Below are positions 52,766 to 64,000 of a stretch of DNA of 64,000 nucleotides, one piece after another. This stretch comes from Apostichopus japonicus (taxonomy: Eukaryota > Echinodermata > Holothuroidea > Aspidochirotida > Stichopodidae), in contig NC_092575.1 of the NCBI RefSeq assembly GCF_037975245.1, forward strand, positions 21,341,841-21,405,840, in the 5' to 3' direction. The notes under the pieces were generated by a model. It was given only the letters and a program-made list of their open reading frames with translations. It made no database searches and was not told the DNA's origin. The position numbers and the translations under genes are program-made. Within the stretch, counting starts at the first letter, position 1; each line of letters begins with the position of its first letter.

Positions 52766-55378
52766 CATGGGCGCAGATCAGTCTTGGATAATGGTGGGGA
52801 CGCGTGTCTGTTCTCTGATATTATCTAAGCTACTCGCGATCATGAGTTCGCGAGTAGCGTACAATTTTTTTGGGGGCAAATATACCTCCCAGATCGCCGG
52901 AAATATCACACCCAGACCCTATGATGCTCCCAAACCTCCTTAAATTTTAAATCTCATGGCTTAGAAATCTGGTTTTGAGAAATGCATGGGCGTCTGCAGA
53001 AAAAGAATCAGTGGACAAATAATCCAAGTAGACCTTTGTATACGATGGGTCTCGGGTCCTCTCTCTGAAAGCAATCAGACTGCCGCAAATGCGATTTCCG
53101 TCCTATTTGGACTAACTGTGGATAAATATAATAAAATGAGAACTGGTGATAATTTAAGTGACATCGACTTATATGGATGCTTCCCTTGCGTGCTCTTATA
53201 TTCATATTAGAAAGCTTATACGTCTCACAGTAGTGTACAGCAGGTTGTAAGGCCCAGCTTATTCATAATTCACAAGTTCAGAGACATATAATTAGAAACA
53301 TCCAATTACTTCCTCCGTGTATTTGGCTTGTTGTCGATGAATTTCTCCGCGATAACTCGTGGTTCGATTCTGTCCAGAATCTCACTATGGACCAGGCGCG
53401 GCGGAACGGAAAAATTATTGGGGGGCTAATGTGTGGAGACTACCTAAGCGGAGCGCCACCATCGGTTGGCGCGGAGCGTGCAAGAAAATTTTGGGTTTTT
53501 TTCAAACCCCCAGATGGCCGAAAACGGCACTTCCCGAGTGTTTTATGCTGCGAATACCTAGCCCTAAAATATGGGTCAAGCCTGCAATTTCTCAAATTGC
53601 ACGTAAAAGTCTGTAAAAACATTGTAATTTGTATATTCGATGGTGCGCAAAGACGTTTTTGAGTGTAGTAATTGCAGTGGCGGAGCTAGGGGTATTGGTC
53701 ACGGGGGTGGGCAAGAATGGTCTGTAGGGACGCTTTTGACACTATCTAAGCGGAGCGCCACCACAGGTTGGCGCGGAGCGTACAGAAAATTTTTGAGTAA
53801 AGAAACTCCCTAGATTGCAGGAAATGACCCTTTCCGGGCCTTGCTAATATGCAGATAAACGGAGAACTTATAAATAGGTGTCGCCGCCATTTTGTCGGAA
53901 AATTACACCAACAGAATATGACAAATGTCAATAGGTATATGAGAGCGCAATAAAATAGTCAATAATCGCGAATAAGTAAAAAGTAGTGAAAAAGCTGAAA
54001 AGGGCGCCAGCAGTCCATTTGAGTCCGTCGGGGGGGGGGGGGGGGGGGGGGGGGGCATCCGCCCCTTGACTGTATATATGGACCCTCCGCCACTAAGTAA
54101 GGGGATGTTGGAGAACTGGCTGAAATGAGGCAAGTCATTGGCCTAAGACGAAGTTGTGTTATAAGCTTACCGGTACTCACACTCACTGCTTCCACTTTTC
54201 ACGGGGCGTGAAGACGCGGTTGGGGTGCATCACGTGCATCAGCCCATTTTTCAATGCATACTTGTCGATCTGTCCGATGCACACGTATACTATATAGGTG
54301 TAATAATTTTAGTAATTGCTGGGGGACCCTCGGCCCGTCCCCTGGCTATAGACCACATTGTCACCCCAACCGCGTCTTCACGCCCCGTAAAAAGTGGAAG
54401 CAGTGAGTGTGAGTACCGGTAAGCGTAACACAACTTCGTCTTAGGCCAATGACTTGCCTCATTTCAGCCAGTTCTCCAACATACCCTTACTTAGTGGCGG
54501 AGCGTCCATATATACAGACAGGGGGCGGATGCCCCCCCCCCCCCCCGACGGACTCAAATGGACTGCTGGCGCCCTTTTCAGCTTTTCACCAGAGCCTTAT
54601 CTTTTCACTACTTTTTATTTATTTGCGATTATTAAATATTTTATTGCGCTCTCATATACCTATTGACATTTGTCATATTCTGTTGGTGTAATTTTCCGAC
54701 AAAATGGCGACGACACCTATTTCATCTGCAAATTAGCAAGGCCCGGAAAGGGTCATTTCCTGCAATCTAGGGAGTATCTTTACTCAAAACTTTTCTGTAC
54801 GCTCCGCGCCAACCTGTGGTGGCGCTCCGCTTAGATAGTGTCGAAAGCGTCCCACTGCCCTTACTACACTCAAAAACGTCTTTACGAGTACCCTACGAGT
54901 AAGAGCTACTCTCTATCGAATATACAAATTACAATGTTTTTACAGACTTTTACGTGCAATCTGAGAAATTGCAGGCTTGAGACCCATATTTTAGGGCTAG
55001 GTATTCTCAGCATAAAACGATCGGGAAGTGCCGTTTCCGGCCATCTGGGGGTTTGAAAAAACCCAAAATTTTCTTCTACGCTCCGCGCCAACTGATGGTG
55101 GCGCTCCGCTTAGAAAGTCTCCACACATTAGCCCCCCCCCCCAATAATTTTTCCGTTCCGCCGCGCCTGTCTGAGAGCATTCAGCAATAGAAAATTTTCA
55201 AAAGGGGAGGGCACCCCCTCCTTAGACCCCTCCCCCATATCACTCTAATGCCACTTTGGCCCCTCCCAAACAAAGGCCCTGGATCCGCCAGTGGTGGGGA
55301 TACGGTATATCATGTTCCCAACACTGAAAAAGTTGGTGGGGACGCGTCCCGCTGTCCCCACCAGGATATGCGCCCATG
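52766..55378. mobile_element. DNA transposon, 2.6 kb, at a splice-donor-like site upstream of SPT6
   Basis: The termini CATGGGCGCA (52766-52775) and TGCGCCCATG (55369-55378) are perfect 10-bp inverted repeats. The flanks are GACTCACC (52758-52765) and AACTCACC (55379-55386), an 8-bp target duplication with one mismatch. Inside each end lies GGTGGGGACGCGT-type subterminal sequence. There is no transposase frame. An 8-bp duplication fits hAT or P-type elements. The target on the SPT6 strand is GGTGAGTC, a splice-donor consensus. Confidence 0.8.
53393..55169. repeat. 1.78-kb palindrome nested in the transposon
   Basis: The left arm begins CAGGCGCGGCGGAACGG and the right arm ends with its complement. 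The arms of about 830 bp are separated by a spacer of about 134 bp near 54228-54361. Internal motifs such as GCGGAGCGCCACC and GGTTGGCGCGGAGCG occur twice per arm. Runs of about 27 G (54029-54055) and 16 C (54531-54546) are opposite each other. Confidence 0.88.
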
Positions 55379-55386
55379 AACTCACC

Positions 55387-57420
55387 AATGTAATAATCGG
55401 CAGTATGTATATAGCCTCCTTTGAAAGTTTATAACATACATATGAAAGATTTTGCAAGAATTTTGTTGAGATATGTATGATTATCTCAAAAGGAAATCTG
55501 CATTGTGCGGATAAAAAAAATCTGGCTTGGTAAATTTGTCCATGAATAAATGACATAATTTTAACAAGAATTTGACATGAATACACTCGTGGTTTAATAG
55601 CACATTAATTTAAAATGCATCCGTTCCGTGTCAAGTACGACTAGCACATCGAATATGAAACAATCGAAACAATCGTTTCCATTGTTTTAATTGTTTCTTG
55701 CATATCAATTTTGAAGATATCGTAGCCAAAACCATTGGTTACGTCAATTGCCATGCTTCATCACGCTATTAAATGACAATGTATTTACTTCCAAAACGCT
55801 ATGGTCGAGTAAGTTTCCACAGTTCCAACCCCTGCACCCACCCCCCCCCCCACCTAAAGACAGCTTAAGTGTTATGCTTTTTGAAAAAGTCCGATCACCA
55901 AGACAGAGCCTCGCCTTAAAAAGGTGCTATACTAACTCACGTGATCATGATTTGATCTATAGAGAACTATCACGATTCACGTAAAGAAGACACATAAAAC
56001 AATCAGATTCTTTGAAAACGTAACCCAATGAAGGGAATCAGTATTGGGACTGATCACGTGATTATGACCGTGATATGCCAGCCAAGTGCAGTATACGCAC
56101 TCAATTCTCTGGAAAAGAAAACAGAGACTACATACGGATTTTTACCTATAATAAAACGTTCAGAAGCGATATAAGGAAATACGGCTGAGAATTGGAAAAA
56201 CGGCCAGAGCTTTATCGAAATCTTAGTGTCACAAATGACGCGTTTGTATTTTTCCTTTAATGGAAAAGACATAACTTGTGTCATGCTACAATCATTAACT
56301 TTGGGGATCGTCAGAGTGTAATGCAAAACATTACCGACGTGGTACGTGCCACATTTGATATTGCTTACTCATCTTTGCGAACCGTTGAACTACATACAAT
56401 TCAGTCCCATTCAAATTTAGTTCTCATACCATCATACAGAAGAAACAACATTATGTACATGACTACAGTCGTAAAATAGCACACTACGAAAACCACTCGA
56501 GAAGAAAATATAGAAATAGCCTACAAGGCTAGTGCCATATACATAAAAATGAAATTCAGAAACAAAACAGCTTCAGTTCAACGAAATATATTTAAAAGAA
56601 AGAGACAGGACATAAAAAAAATGATTGAAAGAAAAGGAAAGCAAAGGAAAGGAAGCAGGAGAACTTATATAGAGATGAGCAAAATAATACATTTAACTGT
56701 AGGTTTACCCATTCCACGAACGAATTCCGATTGCAATAGAAGTACGACTCACGAATCTTGGATAACGAAAACACGAACCCAACGGAATGTAGCGTATGGG
56801 TCATAAGTAGGTTAGTATGTGATCCAAGCATTAAAAGTAAAGTTAGGGCGTTTGAAGGGAAACCCAGTAACTAGACTTATTTAAGTGTCAGTGTGTATGT
56901 CTTCGAACTTCCAAGCGATGGTCATTTTTGAGGCTGACGTAACGAGCTATCTGACCGGCTGAAAACTCCGTAATTGCAAACCTGTTTGGGAAAAAAAATC
57001 GCGGCCGGGTCATAGTAAGATGGGTTTTTCATCCAAGGGCAATCTACGATTTCCCATCTGAAACAACTTTCTAAATTGAAAAGATTCCAAATTTGGGGAA
57101 AATGTTGAATTGGAAGCCACTCGACGTGTAACTGCTGTAATCCATACGCCATTGCGGGCTTCTTCAACATTTGTTGTCGCTTAAGCTTAAACATAAATAA
57201 ATAACCTCTCACACGGAAATGTTTACTTTTTATCTGAACATTGCGAGTTATTTTGCCCTTTTTTGCATGATTTCTTTTATTACTGTAACAAAAGAATACT
57301 TCGACATTTTTTATTTTCAACGTCCGTCCTTTCTCCAAATTTGGGACTTTTGGTGAATTTTCACAACCGTTTACGGATTGTATACCCACCAAGCATATAC
57401 AAAGGAACTTTCACCCACAG
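55387..57420. other. Gene-free region upstream of SPT6
   Basis: Contains no open frame I can support. Two exact TCACGTGA palindromes lie at 55937-55944 and 56054-56061, 117 bases apart. This is the E-box type bound by bHLH-zip factors in animals. If the SPT6 transcript starts upstream of the transposon, its 5'UTR and promoter should lie here, but no TATA or initiator can be assigned. Confidence 0.4.
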
Positions 57421-57805
57421 CAACAAAAATGGAACCAGCTGAATCGAGCATGTGTAAAAATTAAGCAAAAAAGATATCAACATGAATTGAAAGAAACGAA
57501 AAGTCTACTACCTCACCTTTTCGAATACAATATTTATTTCCATTTGCCAAAATAAAAATTAATGAACAAAGGTTATATATGCCAAATTGAAACCATTCTT
57601 TTTAAATGAAAACAAAATAAACCACCAATCTGTATATAGTTCCTCTTTTTTTTAAGTTGCAAATCTGAAGGCTGCAACTATAATGAACACCTCCACCAAT
57701 TGTAAAGACAGCATCGAACAATATTTCTATACATGAGCGAATTAAAATAATGAAATCTGTAACACACCAGGGAGCTGTGTAACAGACTATACATCTGTGA
57801 AAAAG

Positions 57806-58092
<287 letters not shown>

Positions 58093-58844
58093 GGAACCAG
58101 CTGAAATTGGAACCAGCTGAAACGAGGATGTGTAAATAGTAAACAAAAATGGTATCAGCATGAATTGAAAGAAAAATTAAGTCTACTACCTCACCTTTTC
58201 AAATACAATATTTATTTCCATTTCCCAAAATAAAAATTAACGAAAATAGGCTATTATTATATGCCAAATTGAAACCATTCTTTTTAAATGAAAACCAAAA
58301 TAAACAAGCAATCTGTATATAGTTTCTCTTTTTTTTAAGTTGCAAATCTGAAGGCTGCAACTATAATAAACACCCCCACCATTTGTAAAGACAGCATAGA
58401 ACAATATTTCTATACATGAGCGAATTAAAATAATGAAATCTGTAACATTCCAGGGGAGCTGTTACAGACTATACATTTGTGAACAAGTATTAGGCTAACA
58501 TGCCCATCTATAAAATTCAACTATTACTACGTGTTCAGTGTGCTGAGGTTTTTAAGAAAAGATCTAAACAAAGAGCTGCCTAACTCTTTGTTAAGGATAC
58601 TAAACAAAAAATATATTTAACATGATGAACCAGCTGAATCGAGCATGTGTAAAAATTAAGCTAAAAAAATATTAACATGAATTGAAAGAAACGTCAAGTC
58701 TACTACCTCACCTTTTCGAATATAATATATTTGCCAAAATAAAAATTAATGAACATATATGGCTATATGCCAAATTACACCATTCTTTGTAAATGAAAAC
58801 AAAATAAACCACCAATCTGTAAATAGTTCCTCTTTTTTATACAT

Positions 58845-58943
58845 ATTATATATATATATATTTATATATATATATATATATATTAATATATATATATAAA
58901 TATATATATATATTTATATATAAATATATATATATATAATATT

Positions 58944-58988
<45 letters not shown>
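58845..58988. repeat. (TA)n and TTTATATA tract
   Basis: TA-rich low-complexity sequence inside the third repeat copy. Confidence 0.9.
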
Positions 58989-58990
<2 letters not shown>

Positions 58991-59260
58991 CCCTATTACC
59001 AAAAATCAAATATGGCCAATTGTAACCATTCTTTTTACATGAAAACAAAATAAACCACCAATCTGTTTAGTTCCTCTTTTTGTTATAAGATGCAAATTTG
59101 AAGGCAGCGCCAATAAACACTTCCACCATTTATAAAGATTGCATCAAACATCATTTATTTTCTATACATGAGCGACTTAAAATAATGAAATTTGTAACAC
59201 ACCAGGGAGTTGTAACAGACTATACATTTGTGAACCAGTATTAGGCTAACTTGCCCATCT

Positions 59261-59978
59261 ATACACTTCAACTATTTCTGCGTGTACGTCTGTAAACAAG
59301 TCTTAGGCTAACATGCCCATCAATTTAAGGACCTCAAGCTTAGGCCTAGTTTCCTTGATTGAATTCTCTGTCATAAGTACTTCCTGTCATACTATTACGA
59401 TGAACCGACAAAAGTACAACGCCATATTTACTGGGTTAACAACGCCAAGTGGTCACCAATTAATCTTACAAGAAACCGTTAATGATGATCAACAGCAATT
59501 AGTAAACGCAACTTTCAAGATTTCTGTACATTTATCCAACTGAGTCAGACAAGTGTCTTAGTAAAGAAGTTGGAAACTTCCTCATAGTTCATATAATCTT
59601 GGTATGAAAACTAGAAGTAGTTATGAACTTGCTTGGAATTAGATTCACTTTGAAGCCTAAACATACAGAAAGTAGCAATGAAATGTACAATATTAACCAT
59701 TGTCAAAGGTAAAATGTTTGATTCTGAAGAAGAAAATGTCTGCCACTGAATATGTTCAATTTTGAGTAAATCAAAACAAAAAGTGTAAATTAGAGTGTCC
59801 TACGTTTTCATCCTCTCAGCAGGATCTTCTTCAAAGAAGAAACGATAACGATTTCAGGACACTGCATTTAAACTAGACAGATGGGTACGCAACTTCAAAA
59901 CTTTCGACAAGATTACTAACATTAAAATAAAAGAAGAAATAAGATGTAAAGATTACATGTTTAATCCCCAAATCACGT
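59261..59978. other. Gene-free stretch
   Basis: A 76-codon open frame at 59313-59543 has no recognisable motif. I see no repeat or RNA gene. Sequence near 59979 is the 3' flank of the LRR gene. Confidence 0.4.
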
Positions 59979-59984
59979 TTATTG
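59979..59984 (-). terminator. AATAAA signal overlapping the LRR gene stop codon
   Basis: The coding strand ends CGACAATAAACG: codon CAA is followed by stop TAA, and AATAAA spans both. If used, it would leave a very short 3'UTR. Whether it is used cannot be read from the sequence. Confidence 0.45.
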
Positions 59985-61646
59985 TCGGTAAATTTGTCTG
60001 GTATACTCAGAATCCATGGCATCGTTATGTATTCGGTGATCATAAACGTGAGGAACCCTGTCTGAAATATCCCTTAATTCAACATCGCCGCCATTTGTGT
60101 TTTCGTCCACTTCGGTGTAATATATGTTAGGTTCTTGAGCATTCTCGGTATTTGGTTCTTCCGTCTTGCAATGATCCGCAATTTTGGTCAGACATTTTCT
60201 GATGAAGCAAGCAATCGTTGCCAATATAACTAATGTTAACACACCCAAACCGAATCCAAGCAATACAAATGTTTTAGGGAAGTCTGGCGTGCCAATTGCA
60301 CTAGTTGGGGACTGCGAACGAATAACGGTCAATGTGGGCACAGGAGTGGTTGTCGAACACATTAATGGTAGATCTACCTCTGTTTCTTGTGTTGTTGCTG
60401 TATTGTTGCAATTTTCAAAGTTAGTTATTTGTTCTATAGAGAGATCTACAAACTCGGTTCCTGCTAACTCTGCAGGTGAAGAGCAACGTCCAGCATTATC
60501 AGGGTTTTTATCATCCAAGAAAGTAATCAACCACTTTATGCCACAATCACAAAGCCATTGGTTATCATTCAAATAAACGTTCGACAGCGATGGTGTATGA
60601 GCAAATAAGCCTTCAGGTAGGCTAGTAAGCAAGTTATGACTGAAACGTAGTTCCTTCAGTCTCGCTAAACCTTTGAATGCATCCCTGTGGATGGTTGTCA
60701 ACCGATTGTACACAAAACCTAAGGATTCCAAAGATGGAGTTCCGAGAAAGGCATCAGCGGGCAAATGGGTGAAACTCGAATCTCTGTACATAAGATTTCT
60801 TAAATTGTTGTTCTGTAAGATCCCTTTCGTAAAATAGTCAATGTTGGAAATGATGAGAGTTGATAACATTGGAAACGGACTTCCAACATTGTCATCGCAA
60901 AAGAAAGAGAAGGGTAGGTAAGCAACACCTAAGCGTTCTAAGTGTAGAAAGTGATGTAAAGAGCCTTCCTCAATGACGATTCCATCTCGTCCAAACAAAA
61001 ACTCTCTTACGTGAGAAATATTAGAGATTAGATTGCTAGTTATCCTTTCTGTCGCTGAATTAAGGATGTTAAGTTGACCCAAGAATGGCACTACTCCATT
61101 GCTGCAATTTTCACCCGTAAATAAATCCAATTCAAAGGATACGTTTGTATTCCATAGGTCCAAAGTTATCAACTGTGTCAGTGGGCTCAGCGCACATGGT
61201 TGAAGAATTAACTCACTGTTGGACCCTAATTTTAACGTCTCCAACTTGTGTAGCCCGAGAAACACGTCTTGTCCCAATACAGACAATTTATTGTATCTCA
61301 GTCTCAGACAAACTAAAGAAGTTAAATTCAAAAATGTACCATCCTCAATAGTCTCTATTGCGTTATCTTCGAGTGAGATAGAATACAGATTCGTAAGGCC
61401 ACTAAAATCACCTACTTTCAGAGTTTCTATCTGATGAGAGTCCAAGCTAATCACTCTTGTGTTTTCTGGCAATGAAAGCGGTATACTTCGTAATTTTGTG
61501 GATGACAAGTCGCAGTTAAAACTATCATCATCGCAAGAGCATCCTTCAATTGTTGGACAAGTCGATAGACAATTTATAAAGTTGAAAGTAAGCAGAAGTA
61601 ATGATGCTGTAATCAGATCCATTTTAAAAATATAAATGAAAACCAA
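59979..61646 (-). CDS. Leucine-rich-repeat type I transmembrane protein, intronless
   Basis: The single open frame has 555 residues; the second Met (61622) makes the cleaner signal peptide start. A hydrophobic signal (LITASLLLLTFNFINCLS) leads to a cysteine-rich LRR N-cap (CPTIEGCSC) at about residue 30. LRRs of the LxxLxLxxN type follow at about 60-355, for example LTNLYSISLEDNAIETI and LARLKELRFSHNLLTSLP. The C-cap is WLCDCGIKWL to ENC (about 360-413). A Thr-rich stalk, a membrane helix (about 460-483) and a 72-residue cytoplasmic tail follow. The tail has no TIR domain but four or five tyrosines (IYYTEV, HVYDH, EYTRQIYRQ) that could be phosphorylated or act in sorting. This architecture fits an adhesion or immune-type surface receptor; the ligand is unknown. 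Lack of introns could reflect retroposition or an expanded intronless LRR family. Confidence 0.9.
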   Translation of the reverse strand: MVFIYIFKMDLITASLLLLTFNFINCLSTCPTIEGCSCDDDSFNCDLSSTKLRSIPLSLPENTRVISLDSHQIETLKVGDFSGLTNLYSISLEDNAIETIEDGTFLNLTSLVCLRLRYNKLSVLGQDVFLGLHKLETLKLGSNSELILQPCALSPLTQLITLDLWNTNVSFELDLFTGENCSNGVVPFLGQLNILNSATERITSNLISNISHVREFLFGRDGIVIEEGSLHHFLHLERLGVAYLPFSFFCDDNVGSPFPMLSTLIISNIDYFTKGILQNNNLRNLMYRDSSFTHLPADAFLGTPSLESLGFVYNRLTTIHRDAFKGLARLKELRFSHNLLTSLPEGLFAHTPSLSNVYLNDNQWLCDCGIKWLITFLDDKNPDNAGRCSSPAELAGTEFVDLSIEQITNFENCNNTATTQETEVDLPLMCSTTTPVPTLTVIRSQSPTSAIGTPDFPKTFVLLGFGLGVLTLVILATIACFIRKCLTKIADHCKTEEPNTENAQEPNIYYTEVDENTNGGDVELRDISDRVPHVYDHRIHNDAMDSEYTRQIYRQ

Positions 61647-62225
61647 AACTTAAAATTGCAGTAGTGACATATATCACTAGTTTTATCAGTGTTAGCTCAA
61701 CGGGTGTAATACCGTGATTTAGTTGTGAATTATTCAAAACAATCAGCAGATATAAGCCAATTTACGTCTCTACAAAATCTTTTACGATCTTTTATGGTGT
61801 CTTCAGTCATGACAGCGCACGAATGATTTCAATGGATGTATACGAGTTTGCTAGTTCTGAGCCTTATGTCATACATTTCACAACCTTCAGATAAATATAG
61901 AATTTGTTATATAACACCGCCAGGTGAAAAGCTCTATTTTATATAATATCCATAACAATATATATACATATTCCGTAAGCCCCAGACTGCTCAAAGTGGT
62001 TGAACCCGGAAAGAAAAGCCATATCCCTATTGAGACCATGACAGTGTGAACGTACTTTAACGATCAATTCGACTTCCTTCAAGTTTCTTTAATTATGTTA
62101 ACACAAATTACACAAGATTAAAATGTTCAGCCACTGGAAAACTGGTTTTGTTGAGTCTGATTGTTCTTTTGTGATTATTAAGTCGTAAACGAAAGGGAGT
62201 GGAGGTTTGGCCAATGTATTATATA
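61647..62225. other. Gene-free upstream flank of the LRR gene
   Basis: AT-rich sequence with no supported gene. It should contain the promoter of the LRR gene. No clear TATA box at the expected distance is distinguishable from the AT-rich background. Confidence 0.35.
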
Positions 62226-62226
62226 T

Positions 62227-62285
<59 letters not shown>
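62226..62285. repeat. (TA)n tract
   Basis: A pure TA run that forms the 3' tail of the adjacent minus-strand SINE. Confidence 0.95.
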
Positions 62286-62288
<3 letters not shown>

Positions 62289-62415
62289 GAAAATCGTAAT
62301 GAGTTGGAAAATCAAGAACAGTGAAAAAACTTTCAGCCTCCACCGGGATTCGAACCACGGGCCTCCCGCTCTGTACGCGGACACCCTAACCACTAGGCTA
62401 TGGACGCTGATTGTA
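62286..62415 (-). mobile_element. tRNA-derived SINE
   Basis: The minus strand holds a 74-base tRNA-like head: acceptor arms AGCGTCC and GGAGGCT pair at six of seven positions. The A box is TAGCCTAGTGGTTAGGG and the B box GGTTCGAATCC. The T stem is imperfect, so it is not scored as a tRNA gene. A short body (CTTGATTTTCCAACTC) and a (TA)n tail follow. Confidence 0.6.
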
Positions 62416-62607
62416 TGTCCAGAGGTTCGAAACCGGTAAGGAAGATCGTAATTCCACTGTAGACGTTTGTCACCTATATCGAACAATACTAGTTCTGTTT
62501 TTGGTGACATATTTTGCCCTACTCTAGAGATCAAACATGATGCTATCCAACTCGAAAATCATTTGTGATTCCTAAAGCCGGATCTCGAAAGAGATACTTT
62601 GAACAGA

Positions 62608-62610
62608 CTA

Positions 62611-62672
<62 letters not shown>

Positions 62673-62687
62673 TTGGCCAATGTATTA

Positions 62688-62730
<43 letters not shown>

Positions 62731-62790
62731 CATTGGCCAAACCTCCACTGTATAAATAAATATATATATATATATATATATATAGTTCAG
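62608..62790. repeat. (TA)n tracts with an inverted GGTTTGGCCAATGTATTA motif
   Basis: GGTTTGGCCAATGTATTATA lies at about 62670 and its complement at about 62727-62750, with a TA run between, forming a large hairpin. A further direct copy of the motif is at 62204-62223. Confidence 0.9.
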
Positions 62791-62927
62791 TTGTCTGAAG
62801 ATCGCTATAACGCGTGAAACTCCGAGTTACAACTACTAGTGTTCCACTAGTCTCATCTAGGATCAACATATATTCCGCTCTGTCCAATGGACATAGAGCA
62901 CTCTGCGCCAAGATAGACGCCAACCTA

Positions 62928-62929
<2 letters not shown>

Positions 62930-62992
<63 letters not shown>
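62930..62992. repeat. (TA)n tract
   Basis: A pure TA run. Confidence 0.95.
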
Positions 62993-62994
<2 letters not shown>

Positions 62995-63074
62995 ATAGAA
63001 TGGTGGTCAATATTCACAAAGAGTGCTCTATGCCAAGGCAGAGCTAGAATATCACATAATATACTTAACTAAAC

Positions 63075-63485
<411 letters not shown>

Positions 63486-63904
63486 CAAGGAAGGCCGTAA
63501 TTCCACTGTAGGCGTTCGTCACCTGCTAGTTCTGCTCGGTGATATGATATGCTGTGCTATGATGTGGTGCGATATGATGTGATATGATTTGATGTGACAT
63601 ATTGATAAAAATAATGATTTGTGACGACTCTCTCCTTTTAACGGTTGCTCCCAATGACGTATCCTAAATATATCACCTATGTCATTATCTCTGTGATAGG
63701 GCAGATGACGTCAGTAGGGGGGTGGTTCTGTCGGGGATGTTTGCGAAGAATTGGACCACTACTACGGGTGTACCATTCCCCTTTATTTTTCATTCAATCT
63801 CACACCAAAGAACTTACCCGCAAAACTTTGCATTCTACAAGGCTACTTATATCGACCTAATTTATAGTCGAAAATGCTTCAGATTACACCATTTCAGGGA
63901 CCCA

Positions 63905-64000
63905 GGAACCCTCACCCAGGGGCGTCGTGCGAAAATAAATTTTGGGGGGCCCGTGAGCAGGTGATGACTATCTGAGCGGAGCGCCACCACAGGTTGGCGC
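63905..64000. mobile_element. Edge of another copy of the palindromic transposon family
   Basis: CTGAGCGGAGCGCCACC and CACAGGTTGGCGC match the motif found repeatedly in the palindrome at 53393-55169. The copy continues past the window end. Confidence 0.55.

Noticed and set aside
52765-52768. ATG at 52768 as the definite SPT6 start
   Set aside because: It lies in the transposon terminus; in-frame splicing to exon 2 is possible, but the exon 2 ATG is the more conservative start.
62341-62415. Considered as a functional tRNA gene
   Set aside because: T stem pairs poorly and a SINE body and tail follow; the same holds for the tRNA-like sequences at 367-435 and 29268-29338.

Overview
This is a eukaryotic, intron-rich, AT-rich window. 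It most likely comes from a marine deuterostome invertebrate, with an echinoderm as my best guess. I infer this from animal-type split genes whose proteins align closely to vertebrate homologues, tRNA-derived SINEs, hAT-like DNA transposons and very abundant (TA)n tracts. The species cannot be fixed from the sequence alone.

Layout. (1) 22-5364, plus strand: the last eight exons of a coiled-coil/PDZ protein whose 5' part lies outside the window. (2) 5365-11190: tail-to-tail intergenic or 3'UTR sequence with tandem and simple repeats. (3) 11191-51570, minus strand: a complete SUPT6H (SPT6) gene, the histone chaperone and transcription elongation factor. I resolved 35 coding exons whose splice phases all agree. 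They give about 1783 residues, against about 1726 in human, and all known domains are present in order. (4) 52766-55378: a 2.6 kb DNA transposon with a 10-bp terminal inverted repeat and 8-bp target duplication, sitting on a splice-donor-like site upstream of SPT6 and containing a 1.8 kb palindrome. (5) 55387-59978: gene-free sequence with a triplicated repeat and hairpins embedded in (TA)n. (6) 59979-61646, minus strand: an intronless leucine-rich-repeat type I membrane protein. (7) 61647-64000: (TA)n tracts, a tRNA-derived SINE, a Penelope-like GIY-YIG endonuclease remnant, and the edge of another copy of the palindrome family.

The most unusual feature is the repeat landscape inside SPT6. 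Almost every intron carries a minisatellite, and many arrays begin within a few bases of a splice junction. In three introns (after exons 13, 25 and 33) the repeat unit contains the 3' end of the neighbouring exon together with its 5' splice site, so the arrays look as if they were seeded by the splice donor. After exons 25 and 33 the copies still carry GT donors. After exon 13 the copies have lost the +1 G. Other introns hold a 1.2 kb foldback element, a TTAA-flanked element, a hAT MITE with an 8-bp target duplication, two further elements enclosed by (TA)n, and a tRNA-like sequence joined to a hammerhead-ribozyme-like core.

The genes do not form an obvious functional unit. SPT6 is a housekeeping nuclear factor, the PDZ gene is a scaffold-like protein, and the LRR gene is a surface receptor-like protein.
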